DNA of 64,000 bases, taken from assembly GCF_902459505.1 (NCBI RefSeq), contig NC_047084.1, forward strand, positions 311,379,963 through 311,443,962. Direction: 5' to 3'. Source of the stretch: Geotrypetes seraphini (Eukaryota; Chordata; Amphibia; Gymnophiona; Dermophiidae). A program made the translations under genes and the position numbers. The notes under the pieces are model-generated. The model did not search any database. It was not told where the DNA came from and saw only the letters and a list, made by a program, of their open reading frames with translations. Position 1 is the stretch's first letter, and every line of letters begins with the position of its first letter. Below, piece after piece: positions 53,600 to 63,634 of the stretch.

Positions 53600-53739
53600 T
53601 ACAGTGTTGCTGAAAATGCAATTAATCTATGCTTACATACCAGGAGAATTACCAGACATAACAGAAAGTTCTGTTTGAAAACTGGACATATTTTGAGCTT
53701 TAAGAAGTGGCATTAGGTTGATGCATTAGCACACTCAGC

Positions 53740-54010
53740 GGCATGCGATTCTGTAAATGGACGTCTATTTTGAAGCTACACCCATACCACGCCCATGCCT
53801 ATCCTGTTAGGCGTGACTTTTTCCGATGCACGTCCACAAAATTGTGGATGTCTATTTTGAGAATCACATCCAGCGTTTGGACGTCTAAGTTCCAATTAAT
53901 GTTTCTTAAAGTCATTGGGCTTATTATCCACTTTATTTGGACCCCTATGTCAATGGGCGTCCACATTGTGGACGTCTAAAGTTAGAAATCCTTTACAAAA
54001 TTTGCCCCTT
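53740..54010. mobile_element. Miniature element remnant (GGACGTCTA-rich)
   Basis: Repeated GGACGTCTA and GTCCAC motifs in both orientations, ending AAAATTTGCCCCTTA. No coding capacity; borders uncertain. Confidence 0.4.
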
Positions 54011-54364
54011 AGTCCAGCGAGCTTACATTTTTTTTTTTTTTGTAAGCTATTTTTCTTACAATAGGAAAAAACTGGAAACTCACTGGACTAAGTGTATAGC
54101 CCTCAATGGAGAGTACATTGTTTAATTTGCTTTTTTACCAACCTTTTCAAACCACCCTCATATTTTGACATATTATATCACAAAGCAAAAAAGATTATAT
54201 TTGCTTACAAGTAAATATTCTACAGTATTCTATGATGAAGTAAAATTTTATACCACTATTTGACCTGCATTGAAACCAAAGTGTTTGTTAAGTTTACATA
54301 TTTTCACAAGGAATATATGCCACTAAATTCTGGGTAGTTAGCATATGTTACTTTACAGCTCTTG
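54011..54364. other. No gene seen
   Basis: A/T-rich unassigned sequence. Confidence 0.5.
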
Positions 54365-54520
54365 GGGCTCCATTTACAAAGCTGCGCTAAACCGCCGGCC
54401 GCACTAGCCACTACCGCCTCCTCTTGAGTAGGGGGTAGTTTTTCGTCCAGCGCGGGGGTTAGTGCGTGATGAAAAGTCGTGCGCGTTAAACCCGCTAACG
54501 CGCCTTCGTAAAAGGAGCCC
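54365..54520. mobile_element. PIF/Harbinger-like miniature element, family H1
   Basis: GGGCTCCATTTACAAAGCTG...GCCTTCGTAAAAGGAGCCC; TTG at 54362-54364 and 54521-54523. CpG-rich interior. Confidence 0.8.
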
Positions 54521-54826
54521 TTGATGAAGATATCTTGTTAGAGGAAATTCATATGCTTTCTTAATTTCTGTATATTGTAGCTGTAAAATTACAAAAATTT
54601 AAAAAATTTGAACATGAGAAAATGTACGAGTGCATAGCAAAAGATACAGAGGCCAAGAAGAGAACTAAGGTACTAAAGCTGACTTGTCAGAAGTTTCTTA
54701 GGGGTCCTTTTATTAAGATGTGCTAACAGGTATAGCATATATATATATATAGCTAAAAAATGTGCATGTGTTAAGTGCCATGTGGTCCAGGGGTATATAA
54801 TGGGCTGTGTGGCATTTAGGCACTAA

Positions 54827-55040
54827 GGGCCAGATTCTCTTTGTGCCGCCCAACGTTAGGCGGCGGTAGGCATTCTACCTTTGCCTAACTTAATTGGCCA
54901 CGTCGTTTAAAACCAGTTAAAAAGACAGATCAGTGACGTACCCTTAAAATGCATACACTAGTATGGAATTAGAGGAATTGCACCCAAAGTTCGGCATGGA
55001 TTTTAGCACTATGCAATATTCTATAAAGGGCATCCATCTT
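54827..55040. mobile_element. Harbinger-like miniature element, family H2, right end lost
   Basis: GGGCCAGATTCTCTTTGTG after TAA (54824-54826); GGCGGCGGTAGGC interior as at 37465. The inverted right end is not present; it fades at about 55040. Confidence 0.5.
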
Positions 55041-55049
55041 GGGGCGTCC

Positions 55050-55170
55050 TGTTTAGAATACCATTCAGCATCTCGTCTATAAAACCCTCAGTAATTGATG
55101 TAAACTGTTTAGGGCTGGGTTTTTTTTTTTTTTTGTAAACGGTATAAAAAAGTTTTAAATAAATAATGTT
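55050..55170 (+). mobile_element. LINE 3' terminal fragment
   Basis: 'TGATGTAAACTGTTTAGGGC', a T run, 'TGTAAACGGTATAAAAAAG' and 'AAATAAATAATG': the generic LINE 3' terminus, here seemingly doubled around the T run. Confidence 0.45.
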
Positions 55171-55714
55171 GCTCCTTTTTGAATTTATCTTTTTATAAAA
55201 TGGTTCTTCCTTCTCTACATGCCAAAATATATATGAATACTTTTTCACAACCTTCTAGTGAATAAACCCTCTAAGAGCAGGGAAATACCTATTGTATCAG
55301 TTATTATTGAAAAGGTATGAGTTAAATCCAAGCCATCTTGATTATAATTATTATTTTATAAAAGGTTCCCAGTTCAGCAAATCTGTTGCAAATTTTGAGC
55401 ATCCAGCCTGGGATGTCCATTTTCTGATACAAAATTTGATTATTTATTTTATAAAAGTTGAAGACAATAAAGTTCACAAATTCTTAGTTGCTAAGGTGGT
55501 ATGCAGTTGGCACCTACAGGCCAGAGGAAGATGACTAGCACTACAGTGACTGCCCCTTTAGGTCACACAGGAAGGTTGGACAAACAATGGCTCTCCTGCT
55601 AGTTTGAGAAATAGCAAGAATTACCAAGGGGAGATAATGAGGAACAAGACAAAATAACATTATACTGAAATGAAAAAGTTCTTAAAGTACGATATTGATT
55701 AACAGAATTTGTGA
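55171..55714. other. Upstream region of the second OR gene; no gene seen
   Basis: No promoter element is recognisable. Sequence is A/T-rich and unassigned. Confidence 0.45.
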
Positions 55715-55732
55715 ACATTTCTCTTTACATAG
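55715..55732 (+). promoter_or_regulatory. Predicted 3' splice site upstream of the second OR gene
   Basis: ATTTCTCTTTACATAG with AG at 55731-55732, 18 bases before the ATG. The matching site of the first OR gene (TCATATAG|GTAAAC) makes a conserved non-coding-exon junction likely. Confidence 0.55.
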
Positions 55733-55750
55733 GTGAACTTACTGAATAAA

Positions 55751-56692
55751 ATGAAAGGTAGAAATGAAACCTCGGTCACAGAGTTCAGTCTGATAGGACT
55801 TCCAAATCAACAAAAGATGCCGGTTTTACTCTTTGTGCTATTTTTTATAATTTACACAAGTACCTTGCTCGGAAACAGTCTGATAATCATGATAATTAGA
55901 GTGGATCCTCGCCTTCACACCCCTATGTATTTTTTCCTCAGTAACTTGTCCTTCCTGGATATGTGCTACTCAACAAGTATTGTCCCCAAAATGTTGGCCA
56001 ATTTCTTATCAGAAGAAAGAACCATTTCTTTTCCAGAATGCATAACTCAAATGTATATCGCTAATTCCCTGGGTGGCACAGAATGTTTCCTCCTTGCCAT
56101 CATGTCATTTGACCGTTATGTAGCAATATGTAATCCCTTACGTTACACCATCATCATGAACAAGAAAGTGTGTATTGAGATAGCTGCAGGATCATGGATA
56201 TGTGGTTTCCTTGATTCATTGGTGCATACTATTTTTTTGCTACAATTACCCTTCTGTGGACCAAATATAATTAATCATTTTTTGTGTGAAGTCCCAGCAG
56301 TGTTAAATCTCGCATGTGCAGACACTTTCATTAATAAGATTGTGATTTTTGCATGTGCCATTGTGGTAGTACTCATCCCATTTCTCTTAATTCTCATCTC
56401 CTATGTTCACATTATCTCTACTGTGTTGAAGATTCGTTCTGCCGAGGGACGGCACAAAGCATTTTCTACCTGTGCCTCTCACCTGGTTGTGGTTACCTTC
56501 TCATATGGAACTATCATATTTATGTACATGAGACCCAGGTCAAGTCATTCACAGGACCAGGACAAAATGGCTACTTTAATCTATAGTGTTATAACACCAT
56601 TTTTGAATCCTATGATCTATAGTCTGAGAAATCAAGAAGTGAAAGGTGCTCTGAGAAAAGCTGCAGGAAGGCAAAAAGGCATTCACAACTGA
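55751..56692 (+). CDS. Olfactory receptor, class II, intact (313 aa)
   Basis: Odorant GPCR, paralogue of the gene at 13794 and the same length. Start is ATG 55751 ('MKGRNETSVTEF'); the frame is open back to 55733 but only from a GTG that coincides with the splice acceptor, so the longer version is rejected. Marks: NET sequon at 5, 'GNSLIIMII', 'LHTPMYFFLSNLSFLDM', 'MSFDRYVAIC' at 118-127 (SF in place of the usual AY), 'NHFLCEVPAVLNLAC' in the second extracellular loop, 'KAFSTCASHL', 'NPMIYSLRN' and a lysine-rich tail. Stop TGA. No breaks; probably functional. Differences from the paralogue cluster in the TM3-loop region and the N-terminus. Confidence 0.95.
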   Translation: MKGRNETSVTEFSLIGLPNQQKMPVLLFVLFFIIYTSTLLGNSLIIMIIRVDPRLHTPMYFFLSNLSFLDMCYSTSIVPKMLANFLSEERTISFPECITQMYIANSLGGTECFLLAIMSFDRYVAICNPLRYTIIMNKKVCIEIAAGSWICGFLDSLVHTIFLLQLPFCGPNIINHFLCEVPAVLNLACADTFINKIVIFACAIVVVLIPFLLILISYVHIISTVLKIRSAEGRHKAFSTCASHLVVVTFSYGTIIFMYMRPRSSHSQDQDKMATLIYSVITPFLNPMIYSLRNQEVKGALRKAAGRQKGIHN

Positions 56693-57574
56693 TGTTAACA
56701 TGGTTGTTAATATACTGTTTATATTCTTTTGGATTGCTATTTGCATTATATATTAACTAATGTTACCATCTTGTGTACTAAAATCCATATGTGTATGTAT
56801 ATGTCTGAAGTTCCCTAAAGGTACAATGTGGGGTAGTTAGGAAACAGAAAATATCACTATAGAAGTGTAGCAGTTGTAGTATATTTCAGTGGTAAACCAT
56901 GCAAACAGCCAAACCTAAGACTGACTTACAAGTTTACAAGTAAACATAAGACTGACTTACAAATTTACTAAGACTGACTTACAAGTTTACAAGTAAACAT
57001 AAGATTGACTTACAAGTTTACTTTGTATAACTAAATGTTACATACTAATTTTACTTACTGTAAAACAGGATGGAGAATCATGTGCAGAAAGAGCATCCTC
57101 ATAATGAGCATATCTTCTGAATAGTTAGGCATTCAAATATGAAACACCACCCAGAACACTCTTTTTTGTGAGATCATATAATACAATGTCCATATTTTTT
57201 GGTATATAATTACCCTCCACATGCAGAAGTTTAGCTAACAGGGCACCTAGATTAGGAAGTCCAGTATATACCTACTTAGGCAGTATTTTATAAAAATGCA
57301 TAACCACATACGGGACATTTTTATTAAGCTTTGCATGCTTAACACAGCTTAAAATCATGTACCATGGGATGCAATCAGGCATGCCGTTGTAATTTCCAAT
57401 CTGCATACGTTAACAGCATGCTAAAAAATTTGCTGAGAGGGGGCATATCTTGGGGTGGAGAGTGGTAGTTCCTGTACAGCCTCATTATCACATGCTAACT
57501 GGTTAGTGCACAAATGCCACATGAGACCTTAGGCCTGGATTCTGTAAATGGTACCATTATCAGCCACCCATGCG
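56693..57574. other. OR 3' flank; short tandem repeat, no gene
   Basis: 56924-57024 has four units of 24-34 bp based on AAGACTGACTTACAAGTTTAC and AAGTAAACAT. 57300-57535 resembles a worn miniature element (ATTAAGCTTTGCATGC). No further coding sequence. Confidence 0.5.
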
Positions 57575-58102
57575 TCCAGCACTGGTCGCCGTACATGAAG
57601 CAGGACACGGTACTACTTGAAAGGGTGCAGAGAAGAGCAACTAAGGGGCTGGAGGAGTTGACGTACATTGAAAGATTAGAGAAACTGGGCCTTTTCTCCC
57701 TCAAACAGAGGAGATTGAGAGGGGACATGATCAAAACATTCAAGGTAGTGAAGGGAATAGACTTAGTTGATAAGGACAAATTGTTCACCCTCTCCAAGGT
57801 ATGGAGAATGAGAGGGCACTCTCTATAATTGAAAGGGGATAGATTCCGTACGAATGTAAGGAAGTTCTTCACTCAGAGAGTGGTAGAAAACTGGAACGCT
57901 CTTCCGGAGTCTGTCATAGGGGAAAACACCCTCCAAGGATTCAAGACAAAGTTAGACAAGTTCCTTCTGAACCAGAACGTACGCAGGTAGGGCTAGTCTC
58001 AGTTAGAGCGCTGTTCTTTGACCAAGGGCCGCTGCGTGAGTGGACTGCTGGGCATGATGGACCACTGGTCTGACCCAACAGCGGCAATTCTTAAGTTCTT
58101 AG
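57575..58102 (+). mobile_element. CR1 LINE 3' end
   Basis: Encodes 'LLERVQRRATKGLEEL', 'ERLEKLGLFSLKQRRLRGDM', 'KLFTLSKVWRMRGHSL' and, after a stop, 'TQRVVENWNALPESV' and 'FKTKLDKFLLNQ', collinear with residues ~870-1000 of the intact CR1 ORF2 at 60067-63105. Ends in a CR1 3' tail (GGTCTGACCCAACAGCGGC...TTCTTA). Confidence 0.85.
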
Positions 58103-58988
58103 TTTGCAAGTACAGACATTCTATGAAGCTGCATTAAGCAGATAATATGGGGTTTTAGCATGGTAGACAGTAGCGCAAGCCTATGCTACTGTCCACTGCA
58201 CTAACAGAGGAACCTTTGCATTACAAACCCTGTGTTAAATGCCTAATGCAAGAGTAGGTCAGATCAGAGTGTGACGAGGGCAGAAGTATGGGCATCTGTG
58301 ACAACTAATACACAGGTCTTTACCATTCACTAGCTTCCCCAACTGCTGATAATGCAACCAAACTTATCATCACCTCAAGAGGAGGCAACAAATGCAGCTG
58401 CGTTACTAGCAGTCTAGCAGCATGACTGCAACACTAAGTAAGTTAGTACTCATGGCCTCCTCTCACTCAATATCCTTATCTTCATCTCCCTCTGTTTGGC
58501 CCCCCTCTCCTGACCGCCCCCCCCAAGCTTTTCAAGACCCTGACAATAGTTTCCTGACGCCCTCCACCCCAACCCCACTTTCTGCCTCACAGAATGCCCT
58601 GGATGATCTGATTAACTTGTGGACCCCTGAGTAGGGCATAGGGGGAATTTGAGGGATTATAGAAAGAGGAGCAGGTTCCTGCGTAGTGAGGGGCAGGTTT
58701 CTGTGTGGCAGGATGTGCGGTTTGTGAGCAATAGGATGCAGAGTTGGACTGGAGGGGTTTGGGAGATAGTTGCTGAGGGATGACAGGGTGCTTGAGGAGG
58801 GTTGGGGTGTTTGAGGGGGGGCCGGCTTTGAGCTGGAGGGGGATGGGGAGGGTGATTGTGGTTGAAGTCTGGAGGGGGGAGAAAGAAGGGGATCAGTTAG
58901 AAGTACAAGTGATGGAGATTTAGGAGCACTTCTGCAGCTGAGTGTTTATCATTTATTTAAGCTATTGTCCTATATCACATTATAGGCT
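58103..58988. other. No gene seen
   Basis: A 70-codon Ser/Pro-rich frame at 58422-58634 has no family resemblance. 58640-58930 is G-rich with short GGGG-containing near-repeats. Confidence 0.45.
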
Positions 58989-59285
58989 TAGAAACATAGA
59001 AAAATGACGGCAGAAAAGGGCCAAAGCCCATCAAGTCTGCCCACTCTAGTGACCCTTCGCCTTGATTTTGCTCACCATCCCCTGCCTTTACATCATTAGA
59101 GATCCCACGTGAATATCCCATTTATTTTTAAAATCTGCCACGCTGTTGGCCTCAATCACCTGCAGTGGGAGTTCGTTCCAATGATCGACCACCCTTTCGG
59201 TGAAGAAATACTTTCTGGAGTCACCATGAAATTTCCCTCCCCTGATTTTCAGCGGATGCCCTCTGGTGGACGAAGGTCCTATAAG
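58989..59285 (-). mobile_element. CR1 LINE 3' end
   Basis: Minus strand encodes 'RGHPLKIRGGKFHGDSRKYF' and 'FTERVVDHWNELPLQVIEAN'. 3' edge 'AGAAACATAGAAAAATGACG'. Same subfamily as 5936-6205. Confidence 0.85.
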
Positions 59286-59957
59286 ACTATAAGTGCTATC
59301 AGGCACTGCATGTAGCACAGAACCACATCTGCCATGTGTGGTAAATACAAGGCAGATGTGGCCATGTCCCCTGCATGTACTACAAAGCTTTTGCATTTCC
59401 TACACAGTAGTTTTTGCATTACCTATGCGGTAAGTGCAAGTTGCCCATACTTCATCCAGACCATGTTCTCAGCTACACCTATTGCAGTGTACATACCTTC
59501 TTTGCAAGTGTAACCCTGGCCTCCTATGGTACTCTATAGCTGATTATGTGTAGAGGAGGCAAGCCAGAAGAACACTATCAGGTACAAAGAGGGTAAAGAG
59601 GACAAAAAGAAAGTTACCCTTAACTAGTATATTCAGGGTTCTAAGACACTGATCCCTAGAGCTATATGTATAGAGGTAGCCAACTTCTTAGAGAAATTAT
59701 TTGCCAGCTCCTACAAAACTATTAACCAGAGAAAGACAAGCTGCTTCTCCCTATTCCAAACTGCTCCCTTCCCCTTCACCCTCCAACTGCAGTTCGGTCT
59801 CCCTCTATACTGTTCTCAGCCTGGAAAAAATCCTCTGAATCTTTCAAAAGAGCTAATAGTAGCTCTCTGCACTTGGCAGTAGGAGGAGTCCACACAATGT
59901 GCATGACAGCCTCCCCATTGCCATGACATCAGAGGCAACAGCAGCTCCCTATACCTT
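59286..59957. other. No gene seen
   Basis: Unassigned; 59290-59420 shares TTTGCATTACC-type near-repeats. Confidence 0.45.
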
Positions 59958-60066
59958 AGAACATAAGAACATAAGAATTGCCATCTCCGGATCAGACCCA
60001 TGGTCCATCGAGTCCGGCTATCCGCACACGCGGAGGCCCAGTCAGGTATACACCTGATTGTTCTAA

Positions 60067-63000
60067 TCACCCATATCCCTCTATGCCTCTCATAAGGAGA
60101 TGTGCATCTAATTTGCCTTTGAATCCTAGCACAGTGGATTCCTTAATAACCTCCTGTGGAAGAGCATTCCATGCGTCCACCACTCGCTGCGTAAAGCAGA
60201 ACTTCCTGACATTTGTCCTGGACTTGTCACCCCTTAGCTTCAAACCATGTCCTCTTGTCCGTGTCACATTGGACAATGTAAATAATTTGTTTTTCTGCTC
60301 TATTTTATCGATGTCTTTCAGTATTTTGAACGTCTCTATCATGTCCCCTCGCAGCCTCCTCTTCTCAAGGGAGAACAATCCTAGTTTCTTGAGTCGTTCC
60401 TCATATTCCAATTTCTCCATACCTCTTATTAGTTTCGTTGCTCGTCTCTGCACCCTCTCCAGCAGTTTTATATCCTTCTTTAGGTTGGGAGACCAATGTT
60501 GTACACAGTATTCCAAGTGTGGTCTGACCATTGCTCTATAAAGCGGCATTATGACTTTCTCCGATCTACTCGTGATTCCTTTCTTTATCATGCCCAACAT
60601 TCTGTTTGCTTTCTTTGCCGCTGCCGCACATTGTGCCGACGGCTTCAGGGTCCTATCTATCAGTACACCCAGGTCCTTTTCTTGTTCGCTCTTACCCAGA
60701 GTTGCTCCTGACATTCTATACTCGTGTTCCTTATTCTTACTACCTAAATGCATTACTTTGCATTTCTCCACGTTGAACTTCATCTGCCATTGCTCTGCCC
60801 ATTTCTCTAGCTGATACAAGTCGCTCTGGAGTTCCTCGCTATCTTCCTGCGATCTGATTTCCCGGCATAGCTTTGTGTCGTCTGCAAACTTAATGATCTC
60901 ACTGGATATTCCGCCTTCCAGGTCATTGATATATATATTAAATAGAATCGGCCCAAGTACCGAGCCCTGGGGCACACCACTAGTCACTTTCTCCCAGTCT
61001 GAGAACTTCCCATTTATGCCCACTCTCTGCTTCCTGTTTTCCAGCCATTTTCCTATCCACCTTTGTATATCTCCCTCTATTCCATGGCTTTGTAGTTTCC
61101 TGAGAAGTCTTTCATGCGGAACTTTGTCGAATGCTTTCTGGAAGTCCAAATAAATTATGTCCACCGGCATTCCACTATCAATTTGCTTGTTCACGGTCTC
61201 AAAAAATTGAAGCAAATTCGTTAAACATGATTTCCCTTTCCTGAACCCATGTTGACTGGGTTTCATCAAGTCGTGTGTATCTAAGTGCCGGACTATGCTA
61301 TCCTTGATCAGTGCTTCAACCATCTTTCCAGGGACAGACGTAAGGCTCACTGGTCTGTAGTTGCCCGGTTCTCCTCTCGATCCTTTTTTGAAAATTGGCG
61401 TGACATTCGCTATCTTCCAGTCATCTGGTATCTGTCCAGTTCTGATTGTCAGATTGGTGAGTTTTTGCAATAACTCTCCGATTTCAATCTTCAATTCTTT
61501 TAAGACTCTCGGATGAATTCCATCCGGTCCAGGGGATTTGTCACTTTTAAGTTTGTCGATCTGGTAGTATATCTGGTCCAACTCCACTTCAACTGTGGTG
61601 AGGCTGTCTTCTATTACTCCATTAAACACTTTCATTGCCTCTGGTATTTTTGCAGTATCCTCCTCCGTAAAGACAGACGCAAAGAAGGAATTTAGTTTGT
61701 CCGCAATTTGTTTATCTTCCTTAATGTACCCTTTTCTTCCCTGGTCGTCCAGGGGTCCCACCGCCTCTTTTGCGGGTTTTTTCCCTTTCACGTATCTAAA
61801 GAAGGGCTTGAAGTTCTTGGCCTCTTGCGCTATTTTTTCTTCATAGTCCTTTTTGGCATCCCTCACCGCCTTGTGACATTTCTTCTGTTCGTCTTTATGT
61901 TTTTTCCATGCTTCGGTCGTTTTGATGTGTTTCCATTTTTTGAAAGAGTCCTTCTTTTCTTTTATGGCTTCCTTCACCTGTCTGGTAAGCCATGCCGGTT
62001 CTCCCTTACCTTTTGTTCTCCCTTCCTTGGAGATCCTCGGAATGTGTAGGTTTTGTGCTTCTGTGATAGTACTTTTCAGTAGGGACCATGCCTGGTCTAC
62101 TGTTTCAATTTTATCCACCTTTTTCTTGAGTCGTTGTTTCACCATGGCTCTCATGCGATCGTATTTGCCCTTTTTAAAGTTAAAGGTTTTGGTTAAGGTT
62201 TTGGCACTTTTTCTATTCCCGATGTCAAGCTTAAAGATGATCACATTGTGATCGCTCGTCCCCAGCGGTACCGTAACTTCTACTTCTTTTGTCGGTCCCG
62301 TGAGGCCATTTAGCACCAAGTCCAGGGTGACGTTGCCTCTTGTCGGCTCTTTCACCATTTGTTCCAGGAAGCAATCCCCTAGCGCCTCCAGGAACTTGGC
62401 CTCCTTGCCGCAGTTGGAGGTTCCTAGTTTCCAGTCTATCCTCGGGAAATTGAAGTCTCCCAATATTATTACATTGCCCGTCTTGCATTCTCGTTTGATT
62501 TCCTCTATCATTTCTAAGTCAGTTTCATCCGCCTGTCCCGGGGGACGATAAAAAAGGCCAATTTTCGTGGCTGCACTGTTTTGTCCAGGAATCTTGACCC
62601 AGAGGGACTCTAGCTTCTCTTTCGTTTCCATCGTAGCCACTTCAACAGATTCTACTCCTTCCCGCACATATAGGGCAATACCTCCACCTTTCTGCCCTAC
62701 TCGATCTCTTCTATATAGTTTGTATCCCTGAAGTACTGTGTCCCATTTGTTTTCTTCATTCCACCATGTTTCTGTTATGCCAATGATTTCCAACTTATCA
62801 TTTCTTGCTATTGTCTCTAGTTCCCCCATTTTGTTTCCTAGACTTCTAGCATTCGTATACATACATTTGAGTTCTCTTCGAGTTACTTTTATGGACTTTC
62901 TACTCTTTGCTGTCCTTACTGTTACTTTCATGGTATCCTTAACCGCTCCAGTGTTGTTTCCCTTGTTTGTTGTGCGGTCTTCCTCTCCTATGTCTGAGTT

Positions 63001-63105
63001 GTCCCTTTCTGCCTTGTCTTCCTTATTTGCTGTGAGATCGTCCTCTCCTGTGTATGAGTAGTAGCCCATTGTTCCTACATCGGGGCATCCTGTCGTCCGT
63101 GCCAT
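60067..63105 (-). CDS. CR1 ORF2 polyprotein: APE endonuclease and reverse transcriptase, intact (1012 aa)
   Basis: Multifunctional LINE protein for target-primed reverse transcription in the nucleus. Residues ~78-290 are the APE-type endonuclease with 'TNARSLGNKMGEL', catalytic Glu112 in 'ITETWW', Asp217/Asn219 in 'LGDFNFPRIDW' and 'TSDHN' at 283-287. The charged linker 'EKKDSFKKWKHIKTTEAWKK' follows. Reverse transcriptase: 'GPDGIHPRVLKEL', 'NYRPVSLTSVPGKMVEALI', 'QHGFRKGKSCLTNLL', 'YLDFQKAFDKVPHERLL', 'GVPQGSVLGPILFNIYIND' and the active site 'KFADDTKLC' near 740. C-terminal CR1 block: 'LFSLEKRRLRGDMIETFK', 'QRVVDAWNALPQEV', ending 'RGIEGYG'. Full family length with all catalytic residues, so the protein could be active. 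The ATG at 63105 precedes an acidic N-terminal extension; an internal start is possible. Confidence 0.95.
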   Translation of the reverse strand: MARTTGCPDVGTMGYYSYTGEDDLTANKEDKAERDNSDIGEEDRTTNKGNNTGAVKDTMKVTVRTAKSRKSIKVTRRELKCMYTNARSLGNKMGELETIARNDKLEIIGITETWWNEENKWDTVLQGYKLYRRDRVGQKGGGIALYVREGVESVEVATMETKEKLESLWVKIPGQNSAATKIGLFYRPPGQADETDLEMIEEIKRECKTGNVIILGDFNFPRIDWKLGTSNCGKEAKFLEALGDCFLEQMVKEPTRGNVTLDLVLNGLTGPTKEVEVTVPLGTSDHNVIIFKLDIGNRKSAKTLTKTFNFKKGKYDRMRAMVKQRLKKKVDKIETVDQAWSLLKSTITEAQNLHIPRISKEGRTKGKGEPAWLTRQVKEAIKEKKDSFKKWKHIKTTEAWKKHKDEQKKCHKAVRDAKKDYEEKIAQEAKNFKPFFRYVKGKKPAKEAVGPLDDQGRKGYIKEDKQIADKLNSFFASVFTEEDTAKIPEAMKVFNGVIEDSLTTVEVELDQIYYQIDKLKSDKSPGPDGIHPRVLKELKIEIGELLQKLTNLTIRTGQIPDDWKIANVTPIFKKGSRGEPGNYRPVSLTSVPGKMVEALIKDSIVRHLDTHDLMKPSQHGFRKGKSCLTNLLQFFETVNKQIDSGMPVDIIYLDFQKAFDKVPHERLLRKLQSHGIEGDIQRWIGKWLENRKQRVGINGKFSDWEKVTSGVPQGSVLGPILFNIYINDLEGGISSEIIKFADDTKLCREIRSQEDSEELQSDLYQLEKWAEQWQMKFNVEKCKVMHLGSKNKEHEYRMSGATLGKSEQEKDLGVLIDRTLKPSAQCAAAAKKANRMLGMIKKGITSRSEKVIMPLYRAMVRPHLEYCVQHWSPNLKKDIKLLERVQRRATKLIRGMEKLEYEERLKKLGLFSLEKRRLRGDMIETFKILKDIDKIEQKNKLFTLSNVTRTRGHGLKLRGDKSRTNVRKFCFTQRVVDAWNALPQEVIKESTVLGFKGKLDAHLLMRGIEGYG

Positions 63106-63140
63106 CGACTGGTGGTCGACTGTCGGCTTTCCCCTATTTA

Positions 63141-63437
63141 TTAGTTTAAAGCCTTCTCGATGGCCCTCTTCAAGTTGCCTGCCAATACTCTCGCTCCTTC
63201 CTTGTTGAGGTGTTGTCCGTCCTTTCTATAGTACTTGCTTTTCCCCCAGAACACCGTCCAGTTGCGCACGAAGTCGAAGCCTTCTTCTTCACACCATCGT
63301 CTCATCCAGGCGTTAATAGCTTGCAATTCCCCTTGTCTCTTTCCATCCGCTCTTGGTACTGGGAGGATCTCGGAGAAGGCCACCTTCACCTCCCTGATCT
63401 TCAGCTGTCTTCCAAGTGAGCGGAGCTGGCCCTTCAT
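63141..63437 (-). CDS. CR1 ORF1, C-terminal esterase-domain fragment
   Basis: 99 codons, open, 'MKGQLRSLGRQLKIREVKVA', 'EILPVPRADGKRQGELQAIN', 'WCEEEGFDFVRNWTVFW' and 'YRKDGQHLNKEGARVLAGNL'. The last holds the Asp-x-x-His of an SGNH/GDSL-type esterase, known in vertebrate CR1 ORF1. The nucleophile half is absent because of 5' truncation. Its stop lies 35 bp before the ORF2 start. Confidence 0.8.
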   Translation of the reverse strand: MKGQLRSLGRQLKIREVKVAFSEILPVPRADGKRQGELQAINAWMRRWCEEEGFDFVRNWTVFWGKSKYYRKDGQHLNKEGARVLAGNLKRAIEKALN

Positions 63438-63440
63438 CTC

Positions 63441-63634
63441 TTAAAACCTCTGAAAGATTCAGTGAACAGAAGAATCCCCTCTCCTCAAACTGTCCCCCTG
63501 CCACAATTAGACAGGTCCCCACATCCACCTCTAAGGCCAGTGTGGTAAGCACAATTGCTACTTAATACAGCAGAGTCATCCTGACCAGCCAGTTGAACAT
63601 ATTTATACTCATGGATTCAAGAATTATCAACAAA
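63441..63634. other. No gene seen
   Basis: Unassigned sequence beyond the CR1 5' border. Confidence 0.45.

Larger units (their letters stand above)
59958..63440 (-). mobile_element. CR1 LINE, young, 5'-truncated within ORF1
   Basis: Minus-strand CR1 with partial ORF1 (63141-63437), a 35-bp spacer, complete ORF2 (60067-63105) and a 3' UTR of about 110 bp ending in two copies of ACATAAGA (59962-59982 on the + strand). No stop or frameshift in ORF2. The 5' border is near 63440, where the ORF1 esterase homology begins abruptly. Confidence 0.92.

Noticed and set aside
55733-55750. Six-codon N-terminal extension of the second OR gene
   Set aside because: It would start at GTG, immediately after the predicted splice acceptor AG; ATG 55751 gives the family N-terminus and 313 residues like the paralogue.
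58422-58634. 70-codon Ser/Pro-rich frame
   Set aside because: No recognisable motif, splice context or homologous copy in the window.
61285-62551. Several 60-113-codon plus-strand frames
   Set aside because: Antisense shadows of the intact CR1 ORF2.
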